The notes under the pieces were generated by a model. It was not told the DNA's origin. It made no database searches and saw only the letters and a program-made list of their open reading frames with translations. Position numbers and translations under genes: made by a program. This document shows, piece after piece, positions 25,732 to 34,619 of a DNA stretch of 64,000 nucleotides. Source of the stretch: Christiangramia crocea (GTDB lineage: Bacteria; Bacteroidota; Bacteroidia; Flavobacteriales; Flavobacteriaceae); contig NZ_JAJSON010000005.1 of assembly GCF_022410465.1 (NCBI RefSeq), forward strand, positions 39,130 to 103,129, written 5' to 3'. Every line of letters starts with the position of its first letter. The first letter of the stretch is position 1.

Positions 25732-27624
25732 ATGGAAAACAAACGCTATTTTGTGATAGATTTTGATAGTACTTTCACTCAGGTGGAAGCCCTGGATGTA
25801 CTCGGTGAACTGTCACTTACTAATCATCCAAAGAAAGAACAAAAACTAAAGGAACTGAAAGATCTTACAGACCTTGCCATGGAAGGGGAACTGGCCTTCC
25901 GGGAATCCCTTGAAAAGCGTCTGGAGATTCTTGAGGCGCATAAGGATTCCATCCCGGCACTGGTTGACATGTTGAGGAAAAAAGTCTCAGTCTCCTTCGT
26001 GCGGAATGAGGAGTTCTTTGAAGAATATAAGGAACGTATCTATATTATTTCCAGTGGTTTTAAAGAAGTAATTGTCCCTATTGTCAGCAAGATGGGGGTG
26101 AAGAAAGAAAATGTCTATGCCAATACCTTTGAATTTGACGAGGAAGGCAATATAATTGGATTTGATAAGGATAATGTGCTTTCCTCTAATAACGGTAAGG
26201 TAGAATTACTAAAACAACTGGAACTTAAAGGAGATGTATATGTGATTGGTGATGGATATAACGATTATGAGATAAAGGCAGCCGGTCTTGCCAATAAATT
26301 TTATGCCTTTACCGAAAATGTTGAACGCGATAATATTCTTGAAAAAGCCGATCATATAACTCCCAGTCTTGACGAATTCCTATACCTTCATAAAATGAAC
26401 AAAGCCATATCCTATCCTAAAAACCGTATTAAGGTTCTTCTGCTTGAAAATGTACATGCCGATGCCGTAGCCATCATGAAAAATGAAGGTTACAATGTAA
26501 CTACAATTCCGGGTGCGTTGGATGAGGATGAGCTAGCAGAAAAGATAAAAGACGTTTCCATCCTGGGAATCCGGTCTAAGACAAACCTTACTGCCAAGGT
26601 TCTTGAAAACGCCAACCGGCTTATTGGTGTGGGCGCATTTTGTATAGGAACCAACCAGATAGACCTGGAGGCCTGTCTCAAGAAAGGAGTGGCAGTATTC
26701 AATGCGCCATTTAGCAATACCAGATCTGTTGTAGAATTAGCCATTGGCGAAATCATATTGTTAATGAGAAATTTGCCCGATCGTATTGCTGAAATGCATC
26801 GTGGGGAATGGAATAAGTCGGCCAAAGGGAGTTATGAGATAAGAGGTAAGAAGCTTGGGATCGTAGGCTACGGAAATATCGGGGCTCAGCTTTCGGTGGT
26901 TGCTGAAGCTATTGGTTTCGATGTATATTACTATGATCTTGTGGAAAAACTAGCCATGGGGAATGCCACTAAGTGTGGCAGCCTTAAGGAGCTCTTCGAA
27001 AAGGTGGATATAGTAACCCTGCATGTGGATGGAAGAAAGCAGAACAAGAACATGATTGGGGATAAGGAATTCAGCTGGATGAAAGAAGGCTCTATCTTCC
27101 TTAATCTTGCCCGGGGGCAGGTAGTTGATGTGGATGCTCTGAAAAAGCATATGGAATCTGGCAGGATAAAAGGAGCCGGGATTGATGTGTTCCCTAAAGA
27201 ACCTAAGACTAATCAGGAAGAATTTGAATCTGTCTTAAGAGGCCTGCCAAACCTGATCCTTACTCCGCACATTGGAGGTAGTACTGAAGAAGCCCAGGAA
27301 AACATAGGTAATTTTGTACCCGGAAAGATCATTGAGTATATAAACACTGGTAGTACTACCAATTCGGTGAATTTCCCTAACCTGCAGTTGCCAATTCTTG
27401 AGAACGCTCACAGGCTTATTCATATTCACCATAACAAACCGGGGATCATTGCGCACATTAACAAGATTCTTGCCGCTCATGATATCAATATCGTAGGACA
27501 GTATCTTAAGACCAATGAGACAATAGGTTACGTAATCACTGATATAGATAAGGAATATGACAATGAAGTGATCAAGGAGCTGAAAGGAATACAGGGAACC
27601 ATCAGGTTCAGAGTATTGTACTAA
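25732..27624 (+). CDS. serA: Fused phosphoserine phosphatase-like / D-3-phosphoglycerate dehydrogenase
   Basis: A 630-residue protein that joins two serine-biosynthesis activities. Residues 1-225 are a HAD phosphatase of SerB type: nucleophile motif DFDST (Asp10, Asp12), the SSGF motif in IYIISSGFKEV, and IGDGYNDYEIKAAG as motif III. Residues about 230-545 are a D-isomer 2-hydroxyacid dehydrogenase: LLLENVHADA, GVGAFCIGTNQ, the NAD fold LGIVGYGNIGAQL, the Arg in LNLARGQVVD, and catalytic His in LTPHIGGST. A C-terminal ACT domain (about 560-630; KPGIIAHINKILAAHDINI) suggests feedback by serine. The dehydrogenase call is firm; phosphatase activity is inferred from intact motifs. Confidence 0.93.
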   Translation: MENKRYFVIDFDSTFTQVEALDVLGELSLTNHPKKEQKLKELKDLTDLAMEGELAFRESLEKRLEILEAHKDSIPALVDMLRKKVSVSFVRNEEFFEEYKERIYIISSGFKEVIVPIVSKMGVKKENVYANTFEFDEEGNIIGFDKDNVLSSNNGKVELLKQLELKGDVYVIGDGYNDYEIKAAGLANKFYAFTENVERDNILEKADHITPSLDEFLYLHKMNKAISYPKNRIKVLLLENVHADAVAIMKNEGYNVTTIPGALDEDELAEKIKDVSILGIRSKTNLTAKVLENANRLIGVGAFCIGTNQIDLEACLKKGVAVFNAPFSNTRSVVELAIGEIILLMRNLPDRIAEMHRGEWNKSAKGSYEIRGKKLGIVGYGNIGAQLSVVAEAIGFDVYYYDLVEKLAMGNATKCGSLKELFEKVDIVTLHVDGRKQNKNMIGDKEFSWMKEGSIFLNLARGQVVDVDALKKHMESGRIKGAGIDVFPKEPKTNQEEFESVLRGLPNLILTPHIGGSTEEAQENIGNFVPGKIIEYINTGSTTNSVNFPNLQLPILENAHRLIHIHHNKPGIIAHINKILAAHDINIVGQYLKTNETIGYVITDIDKEYDNEVIKELKGIQGTIRFRVLY

Positions 27625-27698
27625 TCGTTAGTCTATAGAGATATAACCTTGATCCTTTTACATTAAATATTTTTTATTAATTGTTCAAGACTTGAATT

Positions 27699-29282
27699 AT
27701 GAATATACATATACCTGAAGAATTTAGGATAACCGAACAGTTGCACCAGGAAACCTATCTTTCCAGTGGTGAGCTGATCAAATGGAACGGAAAGACAGAT
27801 GAGGTCTACTCAACGATCTCTTCGACAGATGAATATGAACCAACTCTGCTGGGCACCGTACCGCATATGGATAAGGAATCGGCCCTGGAAGTTTTAGGTT
27901 CGGCATGTGATGCCTATGCCAAAGGCCAGGGAAAATGGCCTACCATGAAAGTAGCCGACAGGATTGCCTGTATGGAGAATTTTGTGGAGCAAATGAAGAC
28001 CAAACGGGAGCAGGTGGTGAAATACCTGATGTGGGAAATAGGCAAATCCCTGCCAGATTCCAGGAAGGAGTTTGACCGTACCGTTGAATATATTCTGGAT
28101 ACTATAGAAGATTATAAACAACTGGATCGCGATAGTGCAAAATTCCAGGAGAAGGACGGAGTCTATGCACACATACGTCGTGGTCCGCTTGGAGTTGTTT
28201 TATGCCTTGGGCCCTATAACTATCCGCTGAACGAAACCTTTGCCCTTCTTATCCCCGCAATCATCATGGGGAATACGGTGGTTTTCAAACCAGCCAAACA
28301 CGGAGTTTTACTACTATCTCCATTATTGGAAGCATTTCAGCAATCATTTCCTAAAGGAGTGGTGAATGTGATTTATGGTAGGGGCAGGGAGGTAGCTGCA
28401 CCCATTATGCAAACAGGAAGAATTGATGTGCTTGCCCTTATAGGAAACAGTAAATCGGCAATTGCCTTACAGGACCAGCATCCATACAAGAACAGGCTCC
28501 GACTGGTACTGGGCCTCGAAGCCAAAAACCCGGGAATTATCCTGCCAGACGCCGATCTTGATCTGGCCGTTGAAGAATGTATCTCCGGAACACTTTCCTT
28601 TAATGGTCAGCGTTGTACGGCTTTAAAGATTTTGTATGTGCACGAAGAGGTGCGGGAAGAATTCAACAGGAGGTTCTCTCAAAGAGTTGATGAGCTTAAA
28701 TATGGAAATCCCTGGATAGATAATGTAATGCTTACTCCTTTACCGGAACCTAATAAGCCGCAGTATATACAGGAGCTTATAGATGATGCCACAGAGAAAG
28801 GAGCCGTTGTGATCAATGAACGTGGAGGAGCTACATCCGAAAATTATATCTTCCCTGCAGTGCTTTACCCGGTGACAGAAGATATGCGTGTTTATAAAGA
28901 AGAGCAGTTTGGTCCTGTGATCCCGATCAAACCATTTAAGTCTATTGAAAAACTTCTTGATGAAATAGCCGATTCAAATTATGGACAGCAGGTAAGCCTC
29001 TTCGGAACCGGAATAGACAGGATCGCACCTCTTATAGATACATTAGTGAACCTGGTATGTCGTGTGAACCTTAACAGCTCATGCCAGCGAGGTCCTGATG
29101 TTTTTCCTTTCACCGGAAGAAAGGATTCCGCTGTGGGTACCTTAAGTGTACATGATGCCTTGCGTTCGTTCTCCATAAGGACTTTTGTAGCCAGCAAGGA
29201 TAAGGCCTACAATAATGAAATCCTAAGAAAGTTACTTGACAGCAAGAGTTCGAATTTTGTGAGTACAGATTATATACTTTAA
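27699..29282 (+). CDS. gapN: NADP-dependent glyceraldehyde-3-phosphate dehydrogenase (non-phosphorylating type)
   Basis: Aldehyde dehydrogenase superfamily enzyme of 527 residues, probably oxidising glyceraldehyde 3-phosphate to 3-phosphoglycerate with NADP. The motifs are [19 protein letters not shown] (cofactor region), [18 protein letters not shown] (catalytic Glu) and [16 protein letters not shown] (catalytic Cys), followed by the [10 protein letters not shown] motif. The [10 protein letters not shown] form and [22 protein letters not shown] near the end are typical of GapN-like enzymes. It lies 74 bp after serA, whose substrate derives from its product. A complex terminator follows. Confidence 0.85.
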   Translation: MNIHIPEEFRITEQLHQETYLSSGELIKWNGKTDEVYSTISSTDEYEPTLLGTVPHMDKESALEVLGSACDAYAKGQGKWPTMKVADRIACMENFVEQMKTKREQVVKYLMWEIGKSLPDSRKEFDRTVEYILDTIEDYKQLDRDSAKFQEKDGVYAHIRRGPLGVVLCLGPYNYPLNETFALLIPAIIMGNTVVFKPAKHGVLLLSPLLEAFQQSFPKGVVNVIYGRGREVAAPIMQTGRIDVLALIGNSKSAIALQDQHPYKNRLRLVLGLEAKNPGIILPDADLDLAVEECISGTLSFNGQRCTALKILYVHEEVREEFNRRFSQRVDELKYGNPWIDNVMLTPLPEPNKPQYIQELIDDATEKGAVVINERGGATSENYIFPAVLYPVTEDMRVYKEEQFGPVIPIKPFKSIEKLLDEIADSNYGQQVSLFGTGIDRIAPLIDTLVNLVCRVNLNSSCQRGPDVFPFTGRKDSAVGTLSVHDALRSFSIRTFVASKDKAYNNEILRKLLDSKSSNFVSTDYIL

Positions 29283-29288
29283 ACTTCA

Positions 29289-29368
29289 GGGATAAAGTAT
29301 AAATCAGAATGTAGATTCGTGGTTTGGTTCAACAGAACTGGATCACGAATTTCTTTTATCCCTTTTTT
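29289..29368 (+). terminator. Nested-stem terminator after gapN
   Basis: GGGATAAA (29289-29296) pairs, with one offset, with TTTATCCC (29355-29362), followed by six T. A second stem, ATTCGTG (29315-29321) with CACGAAT (29344-29350), lies within it. It begins 7 bp after the gapN stop. Confidence 0.8.
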
Positions 29369-29440
29369 ACTCCTTTTATTTTAGGTTTTTATTGGCTTAA
29401 AATTAGCTATCAGTTAACTATATACATACTCTTTTTGAAC

Positions 29441-29529
29441 TATATTTACATTGTAATTATCGGTGAAATAGACGATAATTGCGAAGGGTAACTGAGAAAT
29501 GGTTTAAATATTTCGGTTACCCTTTTTTA
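29441..29529 (+). ncRNA. Candidate short structured RNA or orphan leader
   Basis: A -7-like box TATATTTA (29441-29448) is followed by a hairpin AATTATCG (29455-29462) with CGATAATT (29473-29480). A rho-independent terminator follows: AGGGTAAC (29485-29492) with GTTACCCT (29516-29523), then T-run. There is no reading frame in these 75 nt and the gapN terminator lies upstream, so a separate transcript would be expected. It could instead be the surviving leader of the ruined uxuB-like gene just downstream. Confidence 0.4.
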
Positions 29530-29559
29530 GTTTCTAAACCGTAATATACATGTAGTGTG

Positions 29560-29942
29560 TTTGGCATAAAAGGAAAAGTGGTTTTAATATCAGGAGGTAC
29601 TATTATCCACATAATGGTTTTACTTCTTCCAGAACTGCAATAGCTAACTAAACAAAATGGCTGGCAGTTGAATTAGCGTCCAAATATGGTGATACTTTCC
29701 GTGTAAATGCAATTGCACCGGGCTTCTTCCTTACAGATCAGAACAGAGTTTTGTTAACAAATAAAGATGGGTCTTTAACCCCAAGAGGGTCTACTATAAT
29801 AAATCAAACACCTTTTAAAAGATTTGGAGATCCGGAAGAAATAATAGGTACTGTAATATGGCTTTGTAGTGATGCTTCAAAATTCATTACAGGAACAATT
29901 ATTAAAATTGATGGAGGTTTTAGTGCTTTCAGTGGTGTGTAA
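29560..29942 (+). pseudogene. Remnant of an SDR-type D-mannonate oxidoreductase (UxuB-like)
   Basis: The N-terminal strand of a short-chain dehydrogenase survives as FGIKGKVVLISGGT (29560-29601). It then breaks off, and from 29613 in another frame the C-terminal third continues: TSSRTAIAN, an in-frame TAA, TKWLAVELASKYGDTFRVNA, IAPGFFLTDQNR, then TPFKRFGDPEEIIGT and the end GGFSAFSGV at 29939, stop 29940-29942. The centre with the Tyr-x3-Lys site is lost. This ending (DASKFITGTIIKIDGGFSAF) is typical of the Bacteroidetes SDR that reduces fructuronate to mannonate. Internal deletion, frame change and a stop make it non-functional. Confidence 0.82.
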
Positions 29943-29953
29943 TTATTATAAAA

Positions 29954-30019
29954 GTGAGTTTGGATATAGAACAAAGGTGGAGCTGGTATGGTCCTGAGGA
30001 TCTCGTGTCCTTAAAGTAA
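29954..30019 (+). pseudogene. uxuA: N-terminal remnant of mannonate dehydratase (UxuA)
   Basis: Twelve bp after the SDR remnant, the frame reads IEQRWSWYGPEDLVSLK and then stops at TAA 30017-30019. Known UxuA proteins begin with a very similar EQTWRWYGPNDPVSL segment (recalled from the E. coli enzyme). Only about 20 residues of a roughly 390-residue enzyme remain, so the rest has been deleted. The order uxuB-uxuA matches the hexuronate pathway. The following 235 bp (30020-30255) show no further coding remnant, only a TATATTTC promoter-like box at 30226-30233 before the receiver gene. Confidence 0.7.
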
Positions 30020-30255
30020 TAATCAAAAGGTTTTTTAAGTCGTTATAGAATTTCAATTCTCATTTAATTATTTTTGCAGGTTAAAATAATTTTTCTTCAT
30101 GAAAAGGGAGTTTAGAGAATAAAACTTCGTAACAACTGAAAGTCTTTTCCTGCTAACTATAGTATAATATTAAGATAAATAACCTGTATATCCTTTAAAA
30201 GGATTGGTTCTCAGCTATATTTAGTATATTTCGCACGCAAATATACTTGATTAGA

Positions 30256-30609
30256 ATGAGGAAGATCTTGGTGATCCAGGAAGATATTGTAATTCTCAAA
30301 ATTCTTGAACAACTTGTAAAAATAAATAATTTTGATTGCAAGGCTATCAGATCACTTGAAGAACTCAATATTGATGATCAGCAATCTAACTTTGACTTTA
30401 TAATAACAGGGATATTATTTGAAGGCATTAGCCCCTTGGAATTTGTGGCACAGGTACAGGAGGTAATTTTACATAAAAATTTACTAATAGTTACCAATAT
30501 GGGACAGGACAAGGTAAAACAGGAAATTTTTGCTCTACGAGGTGTTACGGGTTTTTATACCGTACCCATTGATCTTGACGAAATAGAAGCTATTATACAG
30601 GCCTATTAA
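30256..30609 (+). CDS. Degenerate stand-alone response-regulator receiver domain
   Basis: A 117-residue single-domain protein with the CheY-like pattern. ATG at 30256 is used instead of TTG at 30247. The beta1 acidic cluster reads VIQED (6-10). At the phospho-acceptor position the strand reads FDFIITGILFEG, so Asp is replaced by Gly52 (or Thr51). The conserved beta5 Lys is Val103 in YTVPIDLDE, while Thr80 is kept. It therefore cannot be phosphorylated in the usual way and is probably a pseudo-receiver. It ends directly at the start of the HEAT gene (no gap) and is the first gene of the polysaccharide cluster. Confidence 0.85.
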   Translation: MRKILVIQEDIVILKILEQLVKINNFDCKAIRSLEELNIDDQQSNFDFIITGILFEGISPLEFVAQVQEVILHKNLLIVTNMGQDKVKQEIFALRGVTGFYTVPIDLDEIEAIIQAY

Positions 30610-31659
30610 ATGAATAAAGAATCCTTACTTTTAAGCATAGAGATTGTTTTTTCTTTAATAGCCATATTCTGGATATTTATTGCTTTCAGCCTTCTTTACC
30701 GCAGAATAAGAACTTCCCAGCTCAGGTTAATTGAGGAAACTTTCGCTGATATCGTAAGTCGGTATCTATATAACGATCCCAAGAATCCCCTCACCCTTGC
30801 AGAGATTACAAGAACTTTAAGAAATGTCGGGATTAAATCCAAGAACAGTAATAATATACAGTTCTTAATACGCCTGATGATACGTACTCAGCGTACTTTA
30901 TTAGGAAATAATTTCAAAAAACTTCAAAAACTATATACACAAATCCCACCTTACGGAGTTTCCATTAAGAAGATATCGAGCTGGAGCTGGTATAGTAAGG
31001 CAAGAGGAATACGGGAGATATATGAGATGAATCAGTCTCAGTATTTTGATGAGATCTTTAAATATCGTAACGATAAGAATATTTATGTCAGGCGGGAAGC
31101 CCAGATCGCGCTGGTGGTATTCTTAGGTTGGGAGAGCCTTAGATTTCTACCCTATCTAAAGCATAATATTACCCTGTGGCAACAAATTAAGATCGTGGAG
31201 AAATTATATGATCTTTATCCCAGGCCAGAATTAAAATGGCTGCACAGGGCCTATGAAACTGAAAAACTTTTCGGTAAAAAACTCCTTATGCGTATCATTA
31301 GGAAATATGAACTGCATGATGAAACTGGCTATATCATAGATCATTTAAACCATTATGACTATGAAGTGAGGGAAACTGCCATTTACTGTATTCAAACTTT
31401 TGCTGTTTCTTTAAATAAGATGAATTATATAAAGGAACTTTACGAAGATATTCCGAATGTAAACCAGCAAGGATTACTACTGAATTATATTTTTGAAAAT
31501 TCTGAAATAGATTTAGATTTTTATTTACAGCAATTATATAGTGACAATGAAGATTTAAAACTAAGCATAGCTGAAATTCTTTGGAACAATGGTTACAAGG
31601 AAAAAGTGCAGGAATTCTATTATCAGCAATATCCAAAAAGGGAATTGAATGTTGGATAA
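30610..31659 (+). CDS. Membrane-anchored HEAT-repeat protein
   Basis: A 349-residue protein with one N-terminal membrane helix (about 8-30, IEIVFSLIAIFWIFIAFSLLY) followed by a basic stretch, so the bulk probably faces the cytoplasm. From about 145 to 335 there are helical HEAT-type repeats: YVRREAQIALVVFLGWESL, LLMRIIRKYELHDETGYII, NHYDYEVRETAIYCIQTFA and SDNEDLKLSIAEILWNNGY. No catalytic motif is visible. It starts directly after the receiver stop and overlaps the glycosyltransferase by 11 bp. A scaffold linking receiver and synthase is inferred from gene order. Confidence 0.85.
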   Translation: MNKESLLLSIEIVFSLIAIFWIFIAFSLLYRRIRTSQLRLIEETFADIVSRYLYNDPKNPLTLAEITRTLRNVGIKSKNSNNIQFLIRLMIRTQRTLLGNNFKKLQKLYTQIPPYGVSIKKISSWSWYSKARGIREIYEMNQSQYFDEIFKYRNDKNIYVRREAQIALVVFLGWESLRFLPYLKHNITLWQQIKIVEKLYDLYPRPELKWLHRAYETEKLFGKKLLMRIIRKYELHDETGYIIDHLNHYDYEVRETAIYCIQTFAVSLNKMNYIKELYEDIPNVNQQGLLLNYIFENSEIDLDFYLQQLYSDNEDLKLSIAEILWNNGYKEKVQEFYYQQYPKRELNVG

Positions 31660-33100
31660 TATTGAAAATATAATTAGGAGTTCTTACGTCTATACAACTG
31701 CGAATTATTTTTTTTTCATTTATGGACTAACACTCTTCGGTCTGTATTTTAGTGGGGTTTTACTGGCAATAAAGGGAATTAGGAGAACAAAAAGAAAGTC
31801 AACCTTTTTACAGGTTGGCGATATTGTAAGCGCTACTGATATACCATCTGTCACCCTGATTGCTCCTGCCTACAATGAGGGTTTAACGATAATAGAAAAC
31901 GTTAAGTCTTTATTATCAATACAATACCCGTATTATGAATTTATCCTGGTAAATGATGGAAGTAAAGATGACTCTCTTGAAAAATTAATAAAGGAATTTG
32001 ATCTTGAGAGAAATGATGCCAGTTTTATTCAACAGCCTATCCCCACTGCTTCGGTTAATTATATCTATAAAAGCCGGAATAAGAAATATGCCCACCTAAC
32101 CGTAATTGATAAAAATAACGGAGGGCGGGCAGATGCACTAAACGCAGGAATCAATTTCGCCAATACAGAGCTGGTGGTTTGTACAGATGCCGATTGTATT
32201 ATAGAACAGGATGCAATTTTAAAAATGGTACGTCCTTATTTAGAAGCAAATGAGAAGGAAATAGTTGCCTGTGGCGGAGGAATAGGTATTGCTAATGATT
32301 CTGTTGTTAAAAATGGAGTGCTGAAGGAACTAAAATTGCCGGATAGTATTGTGCCTATGGTTCAGGTTGTGGAATATATACGGGCATTCCTTTTAGGTCG
32401 AATGGCCTGGGGGGAAATTAATGGCTTAATGCTGGTGTCGGGAGCCTTTGGAATGTACCCGCGCAAAAGGGTGATACAAGTGGGGGGATTTAATCCCAGG
32501 ACCGTTGGGGAAGATCTGGAATTATGTATCCGTCTCCGTACCCATATGGAAGATTTGAATATCCCTTATAAGGTAGTCTATTTGCCCGAGACCTTATGCT
32601 GGACAGAAGGTCCTCCGGATTATGATATCTTGATTAAACAGCGGGACAGGTGGGCCAGAGGTTTGTGGGAAACAATGAGTTTGCATAAAAAATTATTCTT
32701 TAATCCCAGGTATAGGTACATGGGCATTCTGTATTATCCATACTGGCTATTTTTTGAATTTGGTGCGCCGATTGTAGAATTTCTAGGTATTTTACTTATC
32801 ATATTCTTTGGAATTTTTGGATTGATAAATTGGCCCATGGCGGTACTTCTTTTTTTCTTGATATATGGAATAGGGTGTTTGTTTTCTACCACGGCAATCT
32901 TTCTGTATGTAAAGAATTTTGATCACTATACCAGACCAAAGCAGGTCGTGGAATTACTTCTTGCAGCATATCTGGAGCCTTTTCTTTATCATCCTGTTCT
33001 GGTATATGGCCAAATGAAAGGATATTATAAGAAATTATTTAATATAAAATCAGGATGGGGAACCATGACAAGAAAAGGATTTAAGATTTCAAAATCCTAA
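31649..33100 (+). CDS. Processive family 2 glycosyltransferase (membrane polysaccharide synthase)
   Basis: Inner membrane synthase of 483 residues. One helix at about 18-42 precedes the GT-A domain: SVTLIAPAYNEG, LVNDGSKDDS, the metal site CTDADCII, the acceptor motif VGEDLELCIRL and QRDRWARGLWE (the Q-x-x-RW of processive synthases). At least three C-terminal membrane helices follow (about 350-430). This layout resembles BcsA, PgaC and hyaluronan synthases; it lacks a PilZ domain. The neighbouring YaiO barrel suggests export of the product. E. coli has a similar pairing, YaiP-YaiO. Sugar identity is unknown. Confidence 0.92.
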   Translation: MLDNIENIIRSSYVYTTANYFFFIYGLTLFGLYFSGVLLAIKGIRRTKRKSTFLQVGDIVSATDIPSVTLIAPAYNEGLTIIENVKSLLSIQYPYYEFILVNDGSKDDSLEKLIKEFDLERNDASFIQQPIPTASVNYIYKSRNKKYAHLTVIDKNNGGRADALNAGINFANTELVVCTDADCIIEQDAILKMVRPYLEANEKEIVACGGGIGIANDSVVKNGVLKELKLPDSIVPMVQVVEYIRAFLLGRMAWGEINGLMLVSGAFGMYPRKRVIQVGGFNPRTVGEDLELCIRLRTHMEDLNIPYKVVYLPETLCWTEGPPDYDILIKQRDRWARGLWETMSLHKKLFFNPRYRYMGILYYPYWLFFEFGAPIVEFLGILLIIFFGIFGLINWPMAVLLFFLIYGIGCLFSTTAIFLYVKNFDHYTRPKQVVELLLAAYLEPFLYHPVLVYGQMKGYYKKLFNIKSGWGTMTRKGFKISKS

Positions 33101-34344
33101 AAACGAAACCTATATCCAATATTGCCAATAAATTGATTTCCTTTATTGCCATTACTAAGATCTTCAACTAGATAGCCCCCAGTTAGCTGTAATATATGAT
33201 TAGTGCCAAGGGTTTTATTGATCCCCGCAGTGAAGTAATAAGCTTCAAGATCAGGATTGTTTTGAACCTGGGTAAATATGGTTCGTTCATCTGGTGAAAT
33301 ACCACTTCCTAATCTTCCGAATATATAATTATCGGTATCAGAAAAATAATAGCGAATATTGAACTGATAGTTTTGGATAAGCTGATTAAGCCTTTCAGGA
33401 CCAAGAAAGCTTCTTGCATTCAGATAGAACCTGCCCTGGTAAGCGGTTAATCCTAATATACCTGTGAAGTAATCCTGCTCACTGAAATGTAATAATCTAC
33501 CACCGGCTTCTAACTCAAGGATTTTTAAAAAATTTATAAAAACTGAAGCACTACCTCTGAAATCGGGAAAGAGACTGCCGTCTGATATTCCAGCATTTAA
33601 GAACCCATAAACCTTTTCGCTGAAGACCGGGTAAGATTCAATTTCATATAAATAACTCTGATCATAGGACCGGTCGGTATAGGTTACTCTTCCAATTAAC
33701 GCAGTTCTTTTGAAGTAATGCAAAAATTCACCGCTAACAGTATTCCAGGGCGAATTACGTGAATAATCCTCACTAAAATTAATGTACTGGTAATTGAGCC
33801 CTATTTCATTAGACACCGTTCTATTGAGGATATTCTGAAGAGTATATCTTAAATCGTTGCCTATGTCCTGGTTAAAAAGACTGAGCGCTATTTCTCTGGC
33901 CTCTTTTCTCTCACCATTTTTCAAAAACAGTGAGGCTTTTAGTACCTTAAGCTTATCATCAGGTTCATAAAAACGTTCCAGATTATTTATATAGGCTAAA
34001 GCAGTGGCCGGCTCCCTTAGATAGTTGGCCTGTCGTATTGCAAGTTCTTTTACTGAGGGATAATCTTTAGCCTCTTTCAATAAAAACCGGAGGTCATCCC
34101 CAGCCTTATCGATCTTTTCTAAAGCCCAATAATTTCTTATTCTTAGAATACGAATATCATGATATTCCGGAGCGAGTTCAAGACCTCTATCCGTATAATT
34201 TAATGAAACCCGGTATTCTTTATTCTTATACAGACTTAATGCCTTAAAATAGATACTATCAGTATTGATTTCTTTTATTTCTTGGGAGAATGATGAGATA
34301 CAGAAAAAGTTCAAAAGTATTATTACGAAGATTCTGTAAATCAT
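33097..34344 (-). CDS. YaiO-family outer membrane beta-barrel protein with N-terminal TPR region
   Basis: Outer membrane protein of 415 residues from the ATG at 34342-34344, which gives the signal peptide MIYRIFVIILLNFFCISSFSQ. Residues about 25-170 form TPR-like helices (YFKALSLYKNKEYRVSLNYTDRGLELAPEY). From about 180 to the end there is a barrel with alternating strands, YaiO-like, ending in aromatic GNIGYRFRF. The stop overlaps the end of the convergent synthase gene by 4 bp, so it is transcribed separately though functionally linked by position. A role in secretion or surface display of the polysaccharide is inferred. The 200-bp gap upstream of it shows nothing clear. Confidence 0.88.
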   Translation of the reverse strand: MIYRIFVIILLNFFCISSFSQEIKEINTDSIYFKALSLYKNKEYRVSLNYTDRGLELAPEYHDIRILRIRNYWALEKIDKAGDDLRFLLKEAKDYPSVKELAIRQANYLREPATALAYINNLERFYEPDDKLKVLKASLFLKNGERKEAREIALSLFNQDIGNDLRYTLQNILNRTVSNEIGLNYQYINFSEDYSRNSPWNTVSGEFLHYFKRTALIGRVTYTDRSYDQSYLYEIESYPVFSEKVYGFLNAGISDGSLFPDFRGSASVFINFLKILELEAGGRLLHFSEQDYFTGILGLTAYQGRFYLNARSFLGPERLNQLIQNYQFNIRYYFSDTDNYIFGRLGSGISPDERTIFTQVQNNPDLEAYYFTAGINKTLGTNHILQLTGGYLVEDLSNGNKGNQFIGNIGYRFRF

Positions 34345-34545
34345 AAAGCAGGAGATGGTTCGATTCGGGATCAAATTTACTTTTTAAATTGAATCAAAAA
34401 AAATAAAAGACAGGTATCTGGAGGGCTCAATACTCTATACGACTTCGGGAGTTCTTAAAAACCGGAGTTGATACTTTATTCCTAATAAATTTTAGTTTTC
34501 TGAAGACAGTCTTATGTATGTGTAATGACGGTTTACTGTATAATT

Positions 34546-34616
34546 AAAAAAAAGCCTTGCTCCGGCAACTTCATGCTTTGATAACCTGAATTAACAGGTT
34601 CCTGCCGAAGAGCCGG
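34546..34616 (-). terminator. Terminator of the kor-nuo operon
   Basis: Read on the minus strand, GCTC-tt-CGGCA pairs with TGCCG-g-AGC, with an inner AACCTG/CAGGTT hairpin (34583-34588 with 34595-34600 in window coordinates). It ends in a run of eight T (34546-34553). It lies just after the last small gene of the operon. Confidence 0.72.
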
Positions 34617-34619
34617 GTT

